36,520 bases of DNA from a virus. Where the stretch lies: positions 1 to 36,520 of IMG/VR virus record IMGVR_UViG_3300044641_001512; one strand, given 5' to 3'. Of this stretch, positions 21,503 through 29,508 are shown piece by piece. The notes under the pieces are model-generated. The model worked only from the letters and a program-made list of their open reading frames with translations, was not told the origin of the DNA and did no database searches. Position numbers and translations under genes: made by a program. Numbering within the stretch: the stretch's first letter is position 1; each line of letters opens with the position of its first letter.

Positions 21503-22444
21503 TTAGAGTTTAACGATTTCGCCGCTCTGAACGCGCGCACGATAAGCGGCGTAAAGGTCAGCGTGATTTTTGATAGCAAACGAGATCGCGGCAGATTTGT
21601 CGCCTTTCAGCTCGGAGGCTTTGGCGGCGACGATCTCCTCGAATTTCTGCGATTGCACGGCAGGCTTGGGAGCCTCAGCCGAGGCGACGGGAGCGGCAGG
21701 CGCACCGAACGACTTGGCAAATTCTTTGACGGCAGCGAGCGCGGCGGTGTTCGCAGCGAGTTGCACGACTTCATTCTGCGCGCTCATAGCGGCAGGCTTG
21801 TCCTCGATAGGAGGAAGCATGGATTCGAGCTTGGCGATTTTATCGCTCATGCCCATCATGGCAGATTGAATCATGCCCTCGATAGCTTTTTTCATGTCAT
21901 CATTCATAGGAAGTTCGATTTCGATTTTTGCTTCGGGTTGTTCAATTTCGCCGGTCTGAAGTTGTTTCAGTTTGCGCGCGAAAAATCCGCTCGGGTTGGC
22001 AGCAGGTTCGCTGACAAGATCGACCGAGTAGATTTCTGAGCACCGTTGCAAAGTGGTTAGCTTGTCGGATGACTTTTCCGACGGGCCAGAGAACGCGATG
22101 GAAAGCCCGAACGTGTCAGGAATCCGTTGTGCAATCTCTAAAATGTAAGCGCGATGCGGAGAGTTTTGCAGCAAGTGCAAGTCGCCCAGTAGCTTCTCGC
22201 CGTCGATACGCAGCGCGTCGATGTAGCCAACAATGTCGCCCGCACCGCCAGAGTGATCGAGCTTCACCTTGAGTCCGCCAGCGTATTGCTCGGCGGCAGT
22301 CTTCACTTGCTCCAAGGTCTTGTCGTCAATCATGACGCCGTGGCCGAGAGCTGGGCCTTTGGTGATCAGCGAGACGCCACGGATGACTCCGGCTTCGGTG
22401 TCAATGGCTCCGGTCGAGGCTGCGAATGTGATGACTTGTTCCAT
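21503..22444 (-). CDS. Head maturation protease fused to scaffold
   Basis: 313 residues from ATG at 22444; a TTG at 22465 could add seven. The N-terminal half carries VKLDHSGGAGDIVGYIDAL (H64) and FGLSIAFSG (S115 or S119), then IYSVDLVSEPAANPSGFFA, the layout of phage prohead serine proteases with the herpes assemblin-like fold. Residues about 170-313 are a helical, Ala/Glu/Lys-rich scaffold-like region (MKKAIEGMIQSAMMGMSDKI; AKLESMLPP). It would template the procapsid and then digest scaffold and itself. Confidence 0.82.
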   Translation of the reverse strand: MEQVITFAASTGAIDTEAGVIRGVSLITKGPALGHGVMIDDKTLEQVKTAAEQYAGGLKVKLDHSGGAGDIVGYIDALRIDGEKLLGDLHLLQNSPHRAYILEIAQRIPDTFGLSIAFSGPSEKSSDKLTTLQRCSEIYSVDLVSEPAANPSGFFARKLKQLQTGEIEQPEAKIEIELPMNDDMKKAIEGMIQSAMMGMSDKIAKLESMLPPIEDKPAAMSAQNEVVQLAANTAALAAVKEFAKSFGAPAAPVASAEAPKPAVQSQKFEEIVAAKASELKGDKSAAISFAIKNHADLYAAYRARVQSGEIVKL

Positions 22445-22471
22445 CGCTAGTGCGACGGACGTCAAAATCGC

Positions 22472-23080
22472 TCACCGCTTGGCTCGCTTCTTTACGATCT
22501 TCGGTCGCTTGCCAATCCAAGGCGCGACCGCAAACACGATGCCAAGCCCAGCCGCGACGCTGGCGAAGCGTTCAAAGGTCAGCAAAGCCGAGTCGGCGGC
22601 GTCTTTGTGCGTGCGCGAGACGGTGAGCTTGTCGAGCAAGAGCTTGTTAATGAGCGCGGTCATTGGCTCGATGACGCCGTAAAGTTCCGCAGTCATGGCT
22701 GGCGAGTTCAGCGTTTCGATTTCGCCCTTGTCGCACGCCTCGCGCGCTTTCTTCAAATAGGCTTTGACGAGTTTATGCTGGGCCACGAGTTCCGAAGGCT
22801 GACCAAACTCGGAGATAAGTCGCTCGGCTTCGCTCTCCAACTTGGTCAGCGAAGCGCAAAACTCTTTTCCGTCGATCAGTCCTTTGCTCGCCTTCGCCTG
22901 ACCGTCCACAATCGCCAATCCGTAAATGTCGAAAAGCGGACTCAGCACATTGCTCGTCAGCGAAAACTCTCGGTCGCTCGCCGCAATGTTCTCCGAAACC
23001 TTTTGCACCGTCATCACTCCGACGCCCGAAAAGCAGACGACGGTTGCGGCCAGCGCAGCGGTGATCAGCTTCGGATTCAT
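22472..23080 (-). CDS. Two-helix-anchored four-helix-bundle protein, chemoreceptor sensor-like
   Basis: 202 residues. TM1 or signal segment at about 6-24, TM2 at about 169-187, then a basic tail (KRPKIVKKRAKR). The roughly 140-residue region between them, LFDIYGLAIVDGQAKASKGL ... AELYGVIEPMTALINKLLLD, resembles the four-helix-bundle ligand domain (4HB_MCP) of methyl-accepting chemotaxis proteins, but there is no HAMP or signalling domain. It is coupled by ATGA to two holin-like genes. An N-terminal anchor, periplasmic helices and C-terminal TM would also suit a unimolecular spanin, though the lipobox around C16 (TVVC) is imperfect. Function unproven. Confidence 0.55.
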   Translation of the reverse strand: MNPKLITAALAATVVCFSGVGVMTVQKVSENIAASDREFSLTSNVLSPLFDIYGLAIVDGQAKASKGLIDGKEFCASLTKLESEAERLISEFGQPSELVAQHKLVKAYLKKAREACDKGEIETLNSPAMTAELYGVIEPMTALINKLLLDKLTVSRTHKDAADSALLTFERFASVAAGLGIVFAVAPWIGKRPKIVKKRAKR

Positions 23081-23403
23081 TTCTTCAAGAGCTTGCTAGG
23101 GTTCTTGCTATACTTCTTAGCCAGCGATGTCAGTCCGTCGATAATCTCAGGAGAGACGACGCCAGCCACGCCGTAGGTGATGGCCTTAACGAGCGAGCTA
23201 ACCTCGATTTGTTCAACGATGAACCACGCAATAGTTGATACGATGGCCGCCATTAGGATGCGCCGCACGCTGTCCCAGATTGAGCCTTGGATTGGGTTGG
23301 CTAATAGCCGAGCAGTCATGCCCGCGCCACCAATCACAGCAGTGAGCCAGCCTGTTTCTTTCCAGACTTTTGCCACTTCCATAAGGTCTTTGTGCTCGTT
23401 CAT
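23077..23403 (-). CDS. Holin-like membrane protein (LydA/holin superfamily III-like)
   Basis: 108 residues with hydrophobic segments at about 19-36, 47-64 and 70-88, and a Lys-rich C-terminal tail (KYSKNPSKLLKK). The pattern WLTAVIGGAGMTARLLANP ... IVSTIAWFIVEQIEVSSLV ... VAGVVSPEIIDGL is typical of class I/III phage holins, where a 'SPEIID' segment precedes the tail. It would oligomerise in the inner membrane and time lysis. It sits between another holin-like gene and the four-helix-bundle gene. Confidence 0.65.
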   Translation of the reverse strand: MNEHKDLMEVAKVWKETGWLTAVIGGAGMTARLLANPIQGSIWDSVRRILMAAIVSTIAWFIVEQIEVSSLVKAITYGVAGVVSPEIIDGLTSLAKKYSKNPSKLLKK

Positions 23404-23798
23404 TTTTTGCGAGTCATTCTATCGCCAAACCACCAGCCCACACAATTAAACGCACAGAACTGAATTTCGTCGATCATCTCAGCTTGCTCGGATGCCGTGA
23501 CGCGAAAGAAAACGATGGTCACTAGAATCAAAAGAAGCAGCGTGATGAACGGGCGAAACAGCGTTATCAAATTGGCCGCCCAGTCCGATGTGTTGGCTGG
23601 AGGCGTGGCCGCTTGTTGGCTGGCCGTGAACGCATCCCATTTAGCCTTGTCGCTGGCGATCTCGGCCATTGCTTTCGCCTCTTCCAGCTTTCGTTTGTGA
23701 TCTTGTCCGGCCTTGTAGTTCTCAAAAAAGCCGTTGCCGATGCGGAGCAAGACACCGAGTGCGCCGCCGCCTAGTGCGTTGGTGATAAGATCGAGCAT
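23400..23798 (-). CDS. Holin-like protein (3TM holin family)
   Basis: 132 residues. An amphipathic N-terminus (LGGGALGVLLRIGNGFFENY), a charged helix, then two hydrophobic segments (FRPFITLLLLILVTIVFF and EIQFCAFNCVGWWFGDR). The FRPFIT and WWFGDR motifs match the 3TM holin group found in phages and gene-transfer agents. Together with the next gene it may form a holin/antiholin pair. ATGA overlap downstream. Confidence 0.68.
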   Translation of the reverse strand: MLDLITNALGGGALGVLLRIGNGFFENYKAGQDHKRKLEEAKAMAEIASDKAKWDAFTASQQAATPPANTSDWAANLITLFRPFITLLLLILVTIVFFRVTASEQAEMIDEIQFCAFNCVGWWFGDRMTRKK

Positions 23799-23801
23799 GG
23801 C

Positions 23802-24332
23802 TTATACTGATTTCGGATTCGTCAAACGGCGGAACAAGAAATAGGGCAACCAAACCCACTTTGGTATCTTGGTGATTTTTACATTGGTATTCTGCACCAG
23901 CGGAGCGTCAGCATCCCAGAGCTTCACCCTAATCGGCGAGCCATCCGGTGAGCAGCAGTTGAGCAGAGACACATTGCGCGTAGGAGCGCGGCCTCGGCTC
24001 CAGTAGTTGTCATATTGCCCTAGCTCCACCGTGCCCGAAATAACGCAGTTATAGAGCCGCAAACCATCAATCGCGCCCTTCACCGTCGTTGAGCCTTGAA
24101 TGACGCAGGATTGGAAGGAATAGGCATTGCCGCGCACACAATCAATGGAGTCCTCGCCGCTAGCAGGAATGACCAGCCCAGTAGCCGTTAGGTTGCTCAC
24201 GTTTGAGCATTTAAACAAGTCGTCCCATTGCATAGGGTCGCTTGGAGCCTGCCAGTCCTCAGACGTAACCAGCTTGCCGTTGTCCGCAGGGCCAACGTAG
24301 CTGCGCCAGTTTACGTCTTTTATTCCAGCCAT
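23802..24332 (-). CDS. Hypothetical beta-rich protein near the fibre gene
   Basis: 176 residues. Repeated short hydrophobic beta strands with Asn/Cys turns (YSFQSCVIQGSTTVKGAIDG, LRLYNCVISGTVELG, VSLLNCCSPDG) suggest a small right-handed beta-helix, and the C-terminus is hydrophobic and basic (WVWLPYFLFRRL). Such proteins occur beside tail fibre or lysis genes in phages. Whether it is structural or membrane-bound is open. Confidence 0.55.
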   Translation of the reverse strand: MAGIKDVNWRSYVGPADNGKLVTSEDWQAPSDPMQWDDLFKCSNVSNLTATGLVIPASGEDSIDCVRGNAYSFQSCVIQGSTTVKGAIDGLRLYNCVISGTVELGQYDNYWSRGRAPTRNVSLLNCCSPDGSPIRVKLWDADAPLVQNTNVKITKIPKWVWLPYFLFRRLTNPKSV

Positions 24333-24333
24333 T

Positions 24334-24525
24334 TTATTCAGCTTTCGGTGCCTCGGGAGCGGGCTGATTGGCTTTCACGATCTCGGTGAGCTTAGTGCGT
24401 AAGCCGCCAACGGTGGCGAGTTCTTCACCGCGAAACGCGCCGCGAGTGGAGCAAACGTCGATGAGTTGAACGACGGCAACGAGGTCGTTGATTTCGATGG
24501 TGGGTTTTTGTTGTTCGGTGTTCAT
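24334..24525 (-). CDS. Conserved small hypothetical protein next to the tail fibre
   Basis: 63 residues. INDLVAVVQLIDVCSTRGAF followed by RGEELATVGGLRTKL matches a short conserved phage protein common in aquatic phages ('NDL..... IDL.S.RGAF...EL..VG..Y.KL' pattern). The function is unknown, and it is usually near structural genes. The start follows the A-rich leader CCAACTAAAACAC. Pro/Ala-rich tail. Confidence 0.65.
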   Translation of the reverse strand: MNTEQQKPTIEINDLVAVVQLIDVCSTRGAFRGEELATVGGLRTKLTEIVKANQPAPEAPKAE

Positions 24526-24530
24526 GTGTT

Positions 24531-27500
24531 TTAGTTGGATTCGAGTGCGGCGACACGTTGGCGAAGTTCTTGAATTTGTGCAACGAGATTTGCGATGACT
24601 TCAGCCGTGCCAGCTTGCATACCTTGGTAAACGGGTTTGCCCTCGGCATCCACAGCGTCCTTTTCGCCAACAACGGAAGAAGGTGACACCTCGGCAAACT
24701 CGTGAGCCAAGAATCCTACGAACTTGCTACCATTTGATTTCCATGTTCCGACCTTGGGCTTGAGAGCGTCGATAAACGAACCACTATCTGTAAGCGGGCC
24801 ATTAATGTCTTTTAGACGATAATCGGATGTTTGATTATATAATACTAAGCTACCGTTGTAGGTAACTGAACCAACAGCAGTACCACCATATTGTAGATAT
24901 AGAAACGGTTGATTTGTATTTGCTATACTAATTGCAATACCGGAACCGCCAGAACCAGTAACTTTAACACCAACTGCGTCAGCAGAAGCTGCATGGCTTT
25001 GTAAAAGACCAGTATAACTTGTAGTCGTCCCCACCAGCACGTTATTACCTAAAGAATTTAGACACAATGCTCCACCATAACTTTGTATGGATTTGTAAGC
25101 GCCGCTACCACTATCGCCAATTGCTATGCCATCTGTTCCACCCGCCGTGGTTATAAATAATCCTGCGGTATTATATGCAATTCCGGTAGCATGAACTTGT
25201 AATTTTGCCGCAGGACTCGTAGTCCCAATGCCGACGTTGCCTGATGGAAGAATAGTTACTGCATCAACAACACTTTGAGAGCTAAATCCATTATTTAGTG
25301 CAGTAGATAGGACTAGCGTAGATGACCATCCAAACTCGCTGCTAACACTGCGAATAGCGGCACCATATCTGTCATTCGCGTTGTTAGAGTTATTGTAAAA
25401 TTGGAGTCTTGCTCCATTACCACTCGCTGTATTGTTTGGCGTGTTATTAAATAGGTTTAATGCGTCGTAAATTCCATCAGTGCCATTTACTTGATATCCA
25501 ATATAGGAATTGCCAACAACCTGTAATTTCGCGGTAGGACTCGTCGTCCCAATCCCCACATTCCCACTGCTCGTCGCAAAGTTGGCTCCCGTGGTGCTCG
25601 ACAACGCCCCAGTCACGGCGAGTCCGGTGGAGGAGACTTGAACCACCGGAGTCGTAAAGGTCGTGCCGCCAACTGCGGTCGATGGCGTAATTTCAAAAAC
25701 GTTATCGACGTTGTTTTGAGCTGAAATCTGCCATGCCGTTTTTGTCGCGCCACTACGAAAGCGAACCGATGAATAGCCGCCCGTTGCGTTGCTACTATTT
25801 AGATTTAGAATATTGTTTGTGGCCCCAGCGTCGATACTGACGACTCCCGTGGCGCTCAACTGCGTAAACGCGCCCGTGCTCGGCGTCGTCGATCCGATGG
25901 CCGTCCCGTCAATCGTCCCGCCGTTGATGTCCGCCGTGTCAGCCACAAGCGAATCAATGTTGGCCGTGCCGTCAATGTACAAATCTCGCCATTCATGTCC
26001 AACACGGCCCAAATCGTAAGTGTTATCAGTTGCGGGATCAAAGTCGGAATTTATGCGCCCGACAAAATTGATTGTGTCGGTGTTGCTGCTGCCGAGGGTC
26101 GTGTTGTCGTTCACGGTTAGCCCCGTAAATACGCCGGTTGTCGGGGTCGTTGCGCCAACCGTGCCGTTAATATTGATTGAGGCCGTGCCCGTCAGGTTCG
26201 TGACCGTGCCGCTGCTAGGCGTGCCAAGTGCGCCGCCAGAATAGAGTAGTGTTGCGCTGCTGTCTGGCAACGTGAAGGTCTTTTCTGCCGTAGTAGGGCC
26301 AGAGAACTTGGTGAAGCCGTTGCCTGTGCCACCATACGTCGAGGCGATGACTTGCGTGAGCGCAGCACTACCGTCGAAGTTGTTGCCGTAGATGGCGCGA
26401 GGCGTGGTAAGCGTGGCCGCGCTGCCAGTCGTGTTCTGATTCAGCGTTGGCACGTCGCCCGCCGAGATCGCAGCCATGACGACGTTGGTGCCGTTGCCTC
26501 GCAGGAAATAACCCGAAGTCGTCGCGCCAGCCAAACTATTGATTGCAGCTTGAGCAGTCGTTTGTCCGGTGCCGCCGTTAGCGAGCGCGATGGTTCCCGT
26601 AATGCCCACCGTCACCGAACCGGCAGCGTTCGTGATGGCGATGTTAGTGCCAGCCGTAAGATTCGCCACCGTGTAGCCGGTGCCGTTACCGATGAGGAGC
26701 TGACCGTTGGCGGGCGTCGTTGATACGCCCGTGCCGCCGTCCGCAACAGCGAGATCGGTGATGCCGGTGATGCTGCCGCCGGTGATGGAAACGCTCGCCG
26801 CGTTCTGAACCGCCATCGTGCCGAGTCCGAGATTGCTGCGAGCCGTGGTAACGCTCGCCAAGTCGGAGAGGTTATTGGCGACTTGCAGAAAATAAGTATC
26901 ACTCTGCGTCGCTGCGCTGCCGAGTCCAAGGTTGGTGCGCGCGGTCGAAGGCGAAACGAGGTCGGAGAGATTCGACGCCTTGGCGAGCTTGTCGCCGTCC
27001 AGCTCGTTAATCGCAGCTTGAACTTCCGTGGCAACGATTCCGCCTGCTGGCACGTTCGTGATGTTGCTCGCGGTGTAATCACCATTCGTGGCGGTCACGG
27101 TTCCGGTGCGACCAAAGACCGAGGCGACCGCGTCCGTGTTGTCCACCTTCGCCCAGCCATCCGCGCCGTTGCTGATAATCCAGTCGCCGACGTTGAACGT
27201 GATTGAGGCAAACGTGCCGCCAGTCGTGACGATGTAGTAATCACCGAGCGTCGTCGTCGCGGGCGGATTCGCCAACGTCGGAGAGTTCGTTGAGGCGTTC
27301 CACGTTCCCATGTACGTCACTTGGCCGAGGATGGAATCGGGCAACTGCGTGAGCGGAATCTTGCCGCCAGAGTCGAGCGTGGCGACGCCAGAGTTGGCGC
27401 CCTTCTCGGTGCTAGGAATCTTCGACGCCAGATCGGTGACGAGGTTCGTAACTTGCGACTCGGCAATCTGAATGTTTACCGCAGACGCGGAAGTCGCGCG

Positions 27501-29507
27501 ACCTTTCGAGTCGAGCGTGATGACGACTGCGCTCGATGCGCTGCCGTAGCCGCCAGCCGTGACGCCAGAAATGGTCAGGCTTGGGTTTGGATAGGTGCCT
27601 GTGAGATCGCCGCCAGCTGGGCCGGTAGGCGTGCGCGAGTCGGTAAAGCGTGCGTCATCGCCCGCGGCAACGGTGCCCGCGGTCGTGCCAACGTCGCGCG
27701 TGGCGGAATTGCCAAGACCAAGATTGGTTCGGGCCAGAGCGACCGAGGCGACGTCGCTGAGATTGTTTGCGACTTGGAGAAAGTAGGTCGCGCTCTGAAC
27801 TGCGGCTGAACCGAGTCCGAGATTGGTGCGAGCGTCCGTTGTATTCGATGCTCCGGTGCCGCCGTCAGCGATAGCCAAGTCCGTGATTCCGGTGATCGTG
27901 CCGCCAGTGATGGTGACGCTTGCAGCGTTCTGCGTGCTCATCGTACCAAGACCAGTGATGTCGGTGTTTGGTATCGTGCTAGATGCCGTCAGAGCCGCCG
28001 TTCCGCTGCCTTTAACGTAACCAGTCAGCGTGGAGGCACCAGTGCCACCATCTGCCACGGCAAGGTCTGTAATGCCAGAGATGCTTCCGCCAGTGATCGA
28101 GACGTTGCCAGCCGATTGAGTGGCGATGCTACCCAAGCCAAGGTTCGAACGAGCGAGCGCAACGGATGCGACGTCGCTCAACGAGTTCGCGGCTTGCAGG
28201 AAAAAGGTCGCGCTCTCCACCGCGGCAGAGCCAAGACCGAGATTTGTGCGAGCCGACGTGACGCTGGCGAGATCGTTGAGATTGTTCGCGCGGTATGCGT
28301 AAGTCGTATCTGCGCCGGTGGCGGTGACGCCGAGATTGGTGCGCGAAGTCGTGACGCTGGCGACGTCGCTCAGGTTCGACGCCTTCGCCAATTTCTCACC
28401 ATCGAGTTCGTTGATCGCGTCCTGTACGTTCGTCGCCGTGATGCTACCTGCCGCGGTGTTCGTGATCTGCGTGGCCGAGTAATCGCCAGCGACGGCGGTG
28501 ATCGAGCCAACGCGACCGAATACGCTAGTGACCGATTCGCTGTTATCTACCTTCTGCCAGATCGTGCCGTTGTAGATCGCCCAGTCGCCAACCTTCCAGT
28601 CGGTAATGCCGTTAAGGTTCGTCGAGCCGTCCACGTTGACGACGTAGTAATAACCTTTTGTGCCGACGCTCGACGCGAGCGCAGGATTGTTCGTGGCCGC
28701 GTTCCAAGTGCCTTGGTAATTCGTGCCACCGTCGGCAGAGATTTCGATGAAGCCAGCCGCCGTTGAAATTGCGATGCCGTCGCCCGCCGTAATGTCGGCG
28801 TTTACGAACGCGCCATTGCTGCCGATTAGGATTTGACCGTTGGCAGGTGAGCCGGTCAGTTCGGCAAGCGTCGTACTGTTTCCACTACCAGCCGCGCCGC
28901 GCGCAGAGTTGAGCGTCCACTTGGTCGAATTACGCGAAGGCTTTTGCGTCGTCTCCTCGTTGGCAACGTAGCTGTCGCCGTTGTAGGCGACAAGATCGAG
29001 CTTGTAATAAGTTACGCCCGATTCCCACTTGCCGCGCGGGTTCAGCCCTTTCGGCTCGGCAAACTCTTTTCGCAGTTGATCAATTTCGCCAGCGCGAGGA
29101 AAGCGCGAGAGTTCGTCGGTGACAATTTCTTTGACCGCGTTCGGCAGCGCAGATGCAGCCTCGGCGATGCGCGCTTCAGCCTTAGCCAACAGCGTGTCAT
29201 TCTCCGCGCGCTCAGCCATGAGCACGGAATACTTCGCAGCGGTCGTGTCCTCCAGACTCACGGATAACTCTGCGATCTTTTGCTTCAACACGTTGCCGAG
29301 CTTTGCGTGCTCGGATTGTGATTCTTGCGAAAGGAACTTTTGCAGTTCATCGCGCATCGCTGGCTCGATCTCGTTTAAGTTGCGCTCGATCTCCACCGAG
29401 AGATGCGTCCGCAGTTCTGGCAGCGATTCGACGAGCTTCTTTAGCTCGACGCGCTGAATGATTGCCAGCTCGATGAGGTTGTCGATTTGAGTCTGAGTGT
29501 GGATCAT
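24531..29507 (-). CDS. Large tail fibre/tailspike with S74 intramolecular chaperone
   Basis: 1,658 residues. The N-terminal 150 residues are coiled coil. W161-W197 (GKWESGVTYYKLDLVAYNGD) is a chitin/carbohydrate-binding CBM5/12-like module. A long shaft follows with many NLSDVASV-type and TARTNLGLGSAA-type repeats and ITGITDLAVADGGTG units. The last 98 residues begin SDYRLKDING, the S74 endosialidase-type chaperone, with S1561 and K1566 as the self-cleavage dyad and a terminal coiled coil. The chaperone trimerises the fibre and is then cut off. Unusually, the gene lies between portal and head genes. Confidence 0.88.
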   Translation of the reverse strand: MIHTQTQIDNLIELAIIQRVELKKLVESLPELRTHLSVEIERNLNEIEPAMRDELQKFLSQESQSEHAKLGNVLKQKIAELSVSLEDTTAAKYSVLMAERAENDTLLAKAEARIAEAASALPNAVKEIVTDELSRFPRAGEIDQLRKEFAEPKGLNPRGKWESGVTYYKLDLVAYNGDSYVANEETTQKPSRNSTKWTLNSARGAAGSGNSTTLAELTGSPANGQILIGSNGAFVNADITAGDGIAISTAAGFIEISADGGTNYQGTWNAATNNPALASSVGTKGYYYVVNVDGSTNLNGITDWKVGDWAIYNGTIWQKVDNSESVTSVFGRVGSITAVAGDYSATQITNTAAGSITATNVQDAINELDGEKLAKASNLSDVASVTTSRTNLGVTATGADTTYAYRANNLNDLASVTSARTNLGLGSAAVESATFFLQAANSLSDVASVALARSNLGLGSIATQSAGNVSITGGSISGITDLAVADGGTGASTLTGYVKGSGTAALTASSTIPNTDITGLGTMSTQNAASVTITGGTITGITDLAIADGGTGASNTTDARTNLGLGSAAVQSATYFLQVANNLSDVASVALARTNLGLGNSATRDVGTTAGTVAAGDDARFTDSRTPTGPAGGDLTGTYPNPSLTISGVTAGGYGSASSAVVITLDSKGRATSASAVNIQIAESQVTNLVTDLASKIPSTEKGANSGVATLDSGGKIPLTQLPDSILGQVTYMGTWNASTNSPTLANPPATTTLGDYYIVTTGGTFASITFNVGDWIISNGADGWAKVDNTDAVASVFGRTGTVTATNGDYTASNITNVPAGGIVATEVQAAINELDGDKLAKASNLSDLVSPSTARTNLGLGSAATQSDTYFLQVANNLSDLASVTTARSNLGLGTMAVQNAASVSITGGSITGITDLAVADGGTGVSTTPANGQLLIGNGTGYTVANLTAGTNIAITNAAGSVTVGITGTIALANGGTGQTTAQAAINSLAGATTSGYFLRGNGTNVVMAAISAGDVPTLNQNTTGSAATLTTPRAIYGNNFDGSAALTQVIASTYGGTGNGFTKFSGPTTAEKTFTLPDSSATLLYSGGALGTPSSGTVTNLTGTASININGTVGATTPTTGVFTGLTVNDNTTLGSSNTDTINFVGRINSDFDPATDNTYDLGRVGHEWRDLYIDGTANIDSLVADTADINGGTIDGTAIGSTTPSTGAFTQLSATGVVSIDAGATNNILNLNSSNATGGYSSVRFRSGATKTAWQISAQNNVDNVFEITPSTAVGGTTFTTPVVQVSSTGLAVTGALSSTTGANFATSSGNVGIGTTSPTAKLQVVGNSYIGYQVNGTDGIYDALNLFNNTPNNTASGNGARLQFYNNSNNANDRYGAAIRSVSSEFGWSSTLVLSTALNNGFSSQSVVDAVTILPSGNVGIGTTSPAAKLQVHATGIAYNTAGLFITTAGGTDGIAIGDSGSGAYKSIQSYGGALCLNSLGNNVLVGTTTSYTGLLQSHAASADAVGVKVTGSGGSGIAISIANTNQPFLYLQYGGTAVGSVTYNGSLVLYNQTSDYRLKDINGPLTDSGSFIDALKPKVGTWKSNGSKFVGFLAHEFAEVSPSSVVGEKDAVDAEGKPVYQGMQAGTAEVIANLVAQIQELRQRVAALESN
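26720..28420 (-). repeat. Repeated shaft-coding segments of the fibre gene
   Basis: Several degenerate copies of a unit encoding NLSDVASVTTARTNLGLGS recur through this stretch. A longer module containing KVDN..SVFGR.G and INELDG(E/D)KLAKASNLSD occurs twice about 1.4 kb apart (around 28380-28580 and 26970-27170). This is an internal duplication rather than a mobile or CRISPR repeat; spacing keeps codon phase. Confidence 0.75.
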
Positions 29508-29508
29508 G

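Noticed and set aside
22472-23080. Idea that this is a complete chemotaxis receptor
   Set aside because: There is no HAMP or methyl-accepting signalling domain; only the sensor-like bundle and two membrane segments are present.
26720-28420. Possible CRISPR-like or transposon repeat array
   Set aside because: The repeats keep codon phase, are degenerate, and encode the fibre shaft; there are no regular spacers or terminal inverted repeats.
28116-28766. 216-residue plus-strand frame in the fibre gene
   Set aside because: Antisense to the fibre repeats; the repeating pattern in it simply reflects those repeats.
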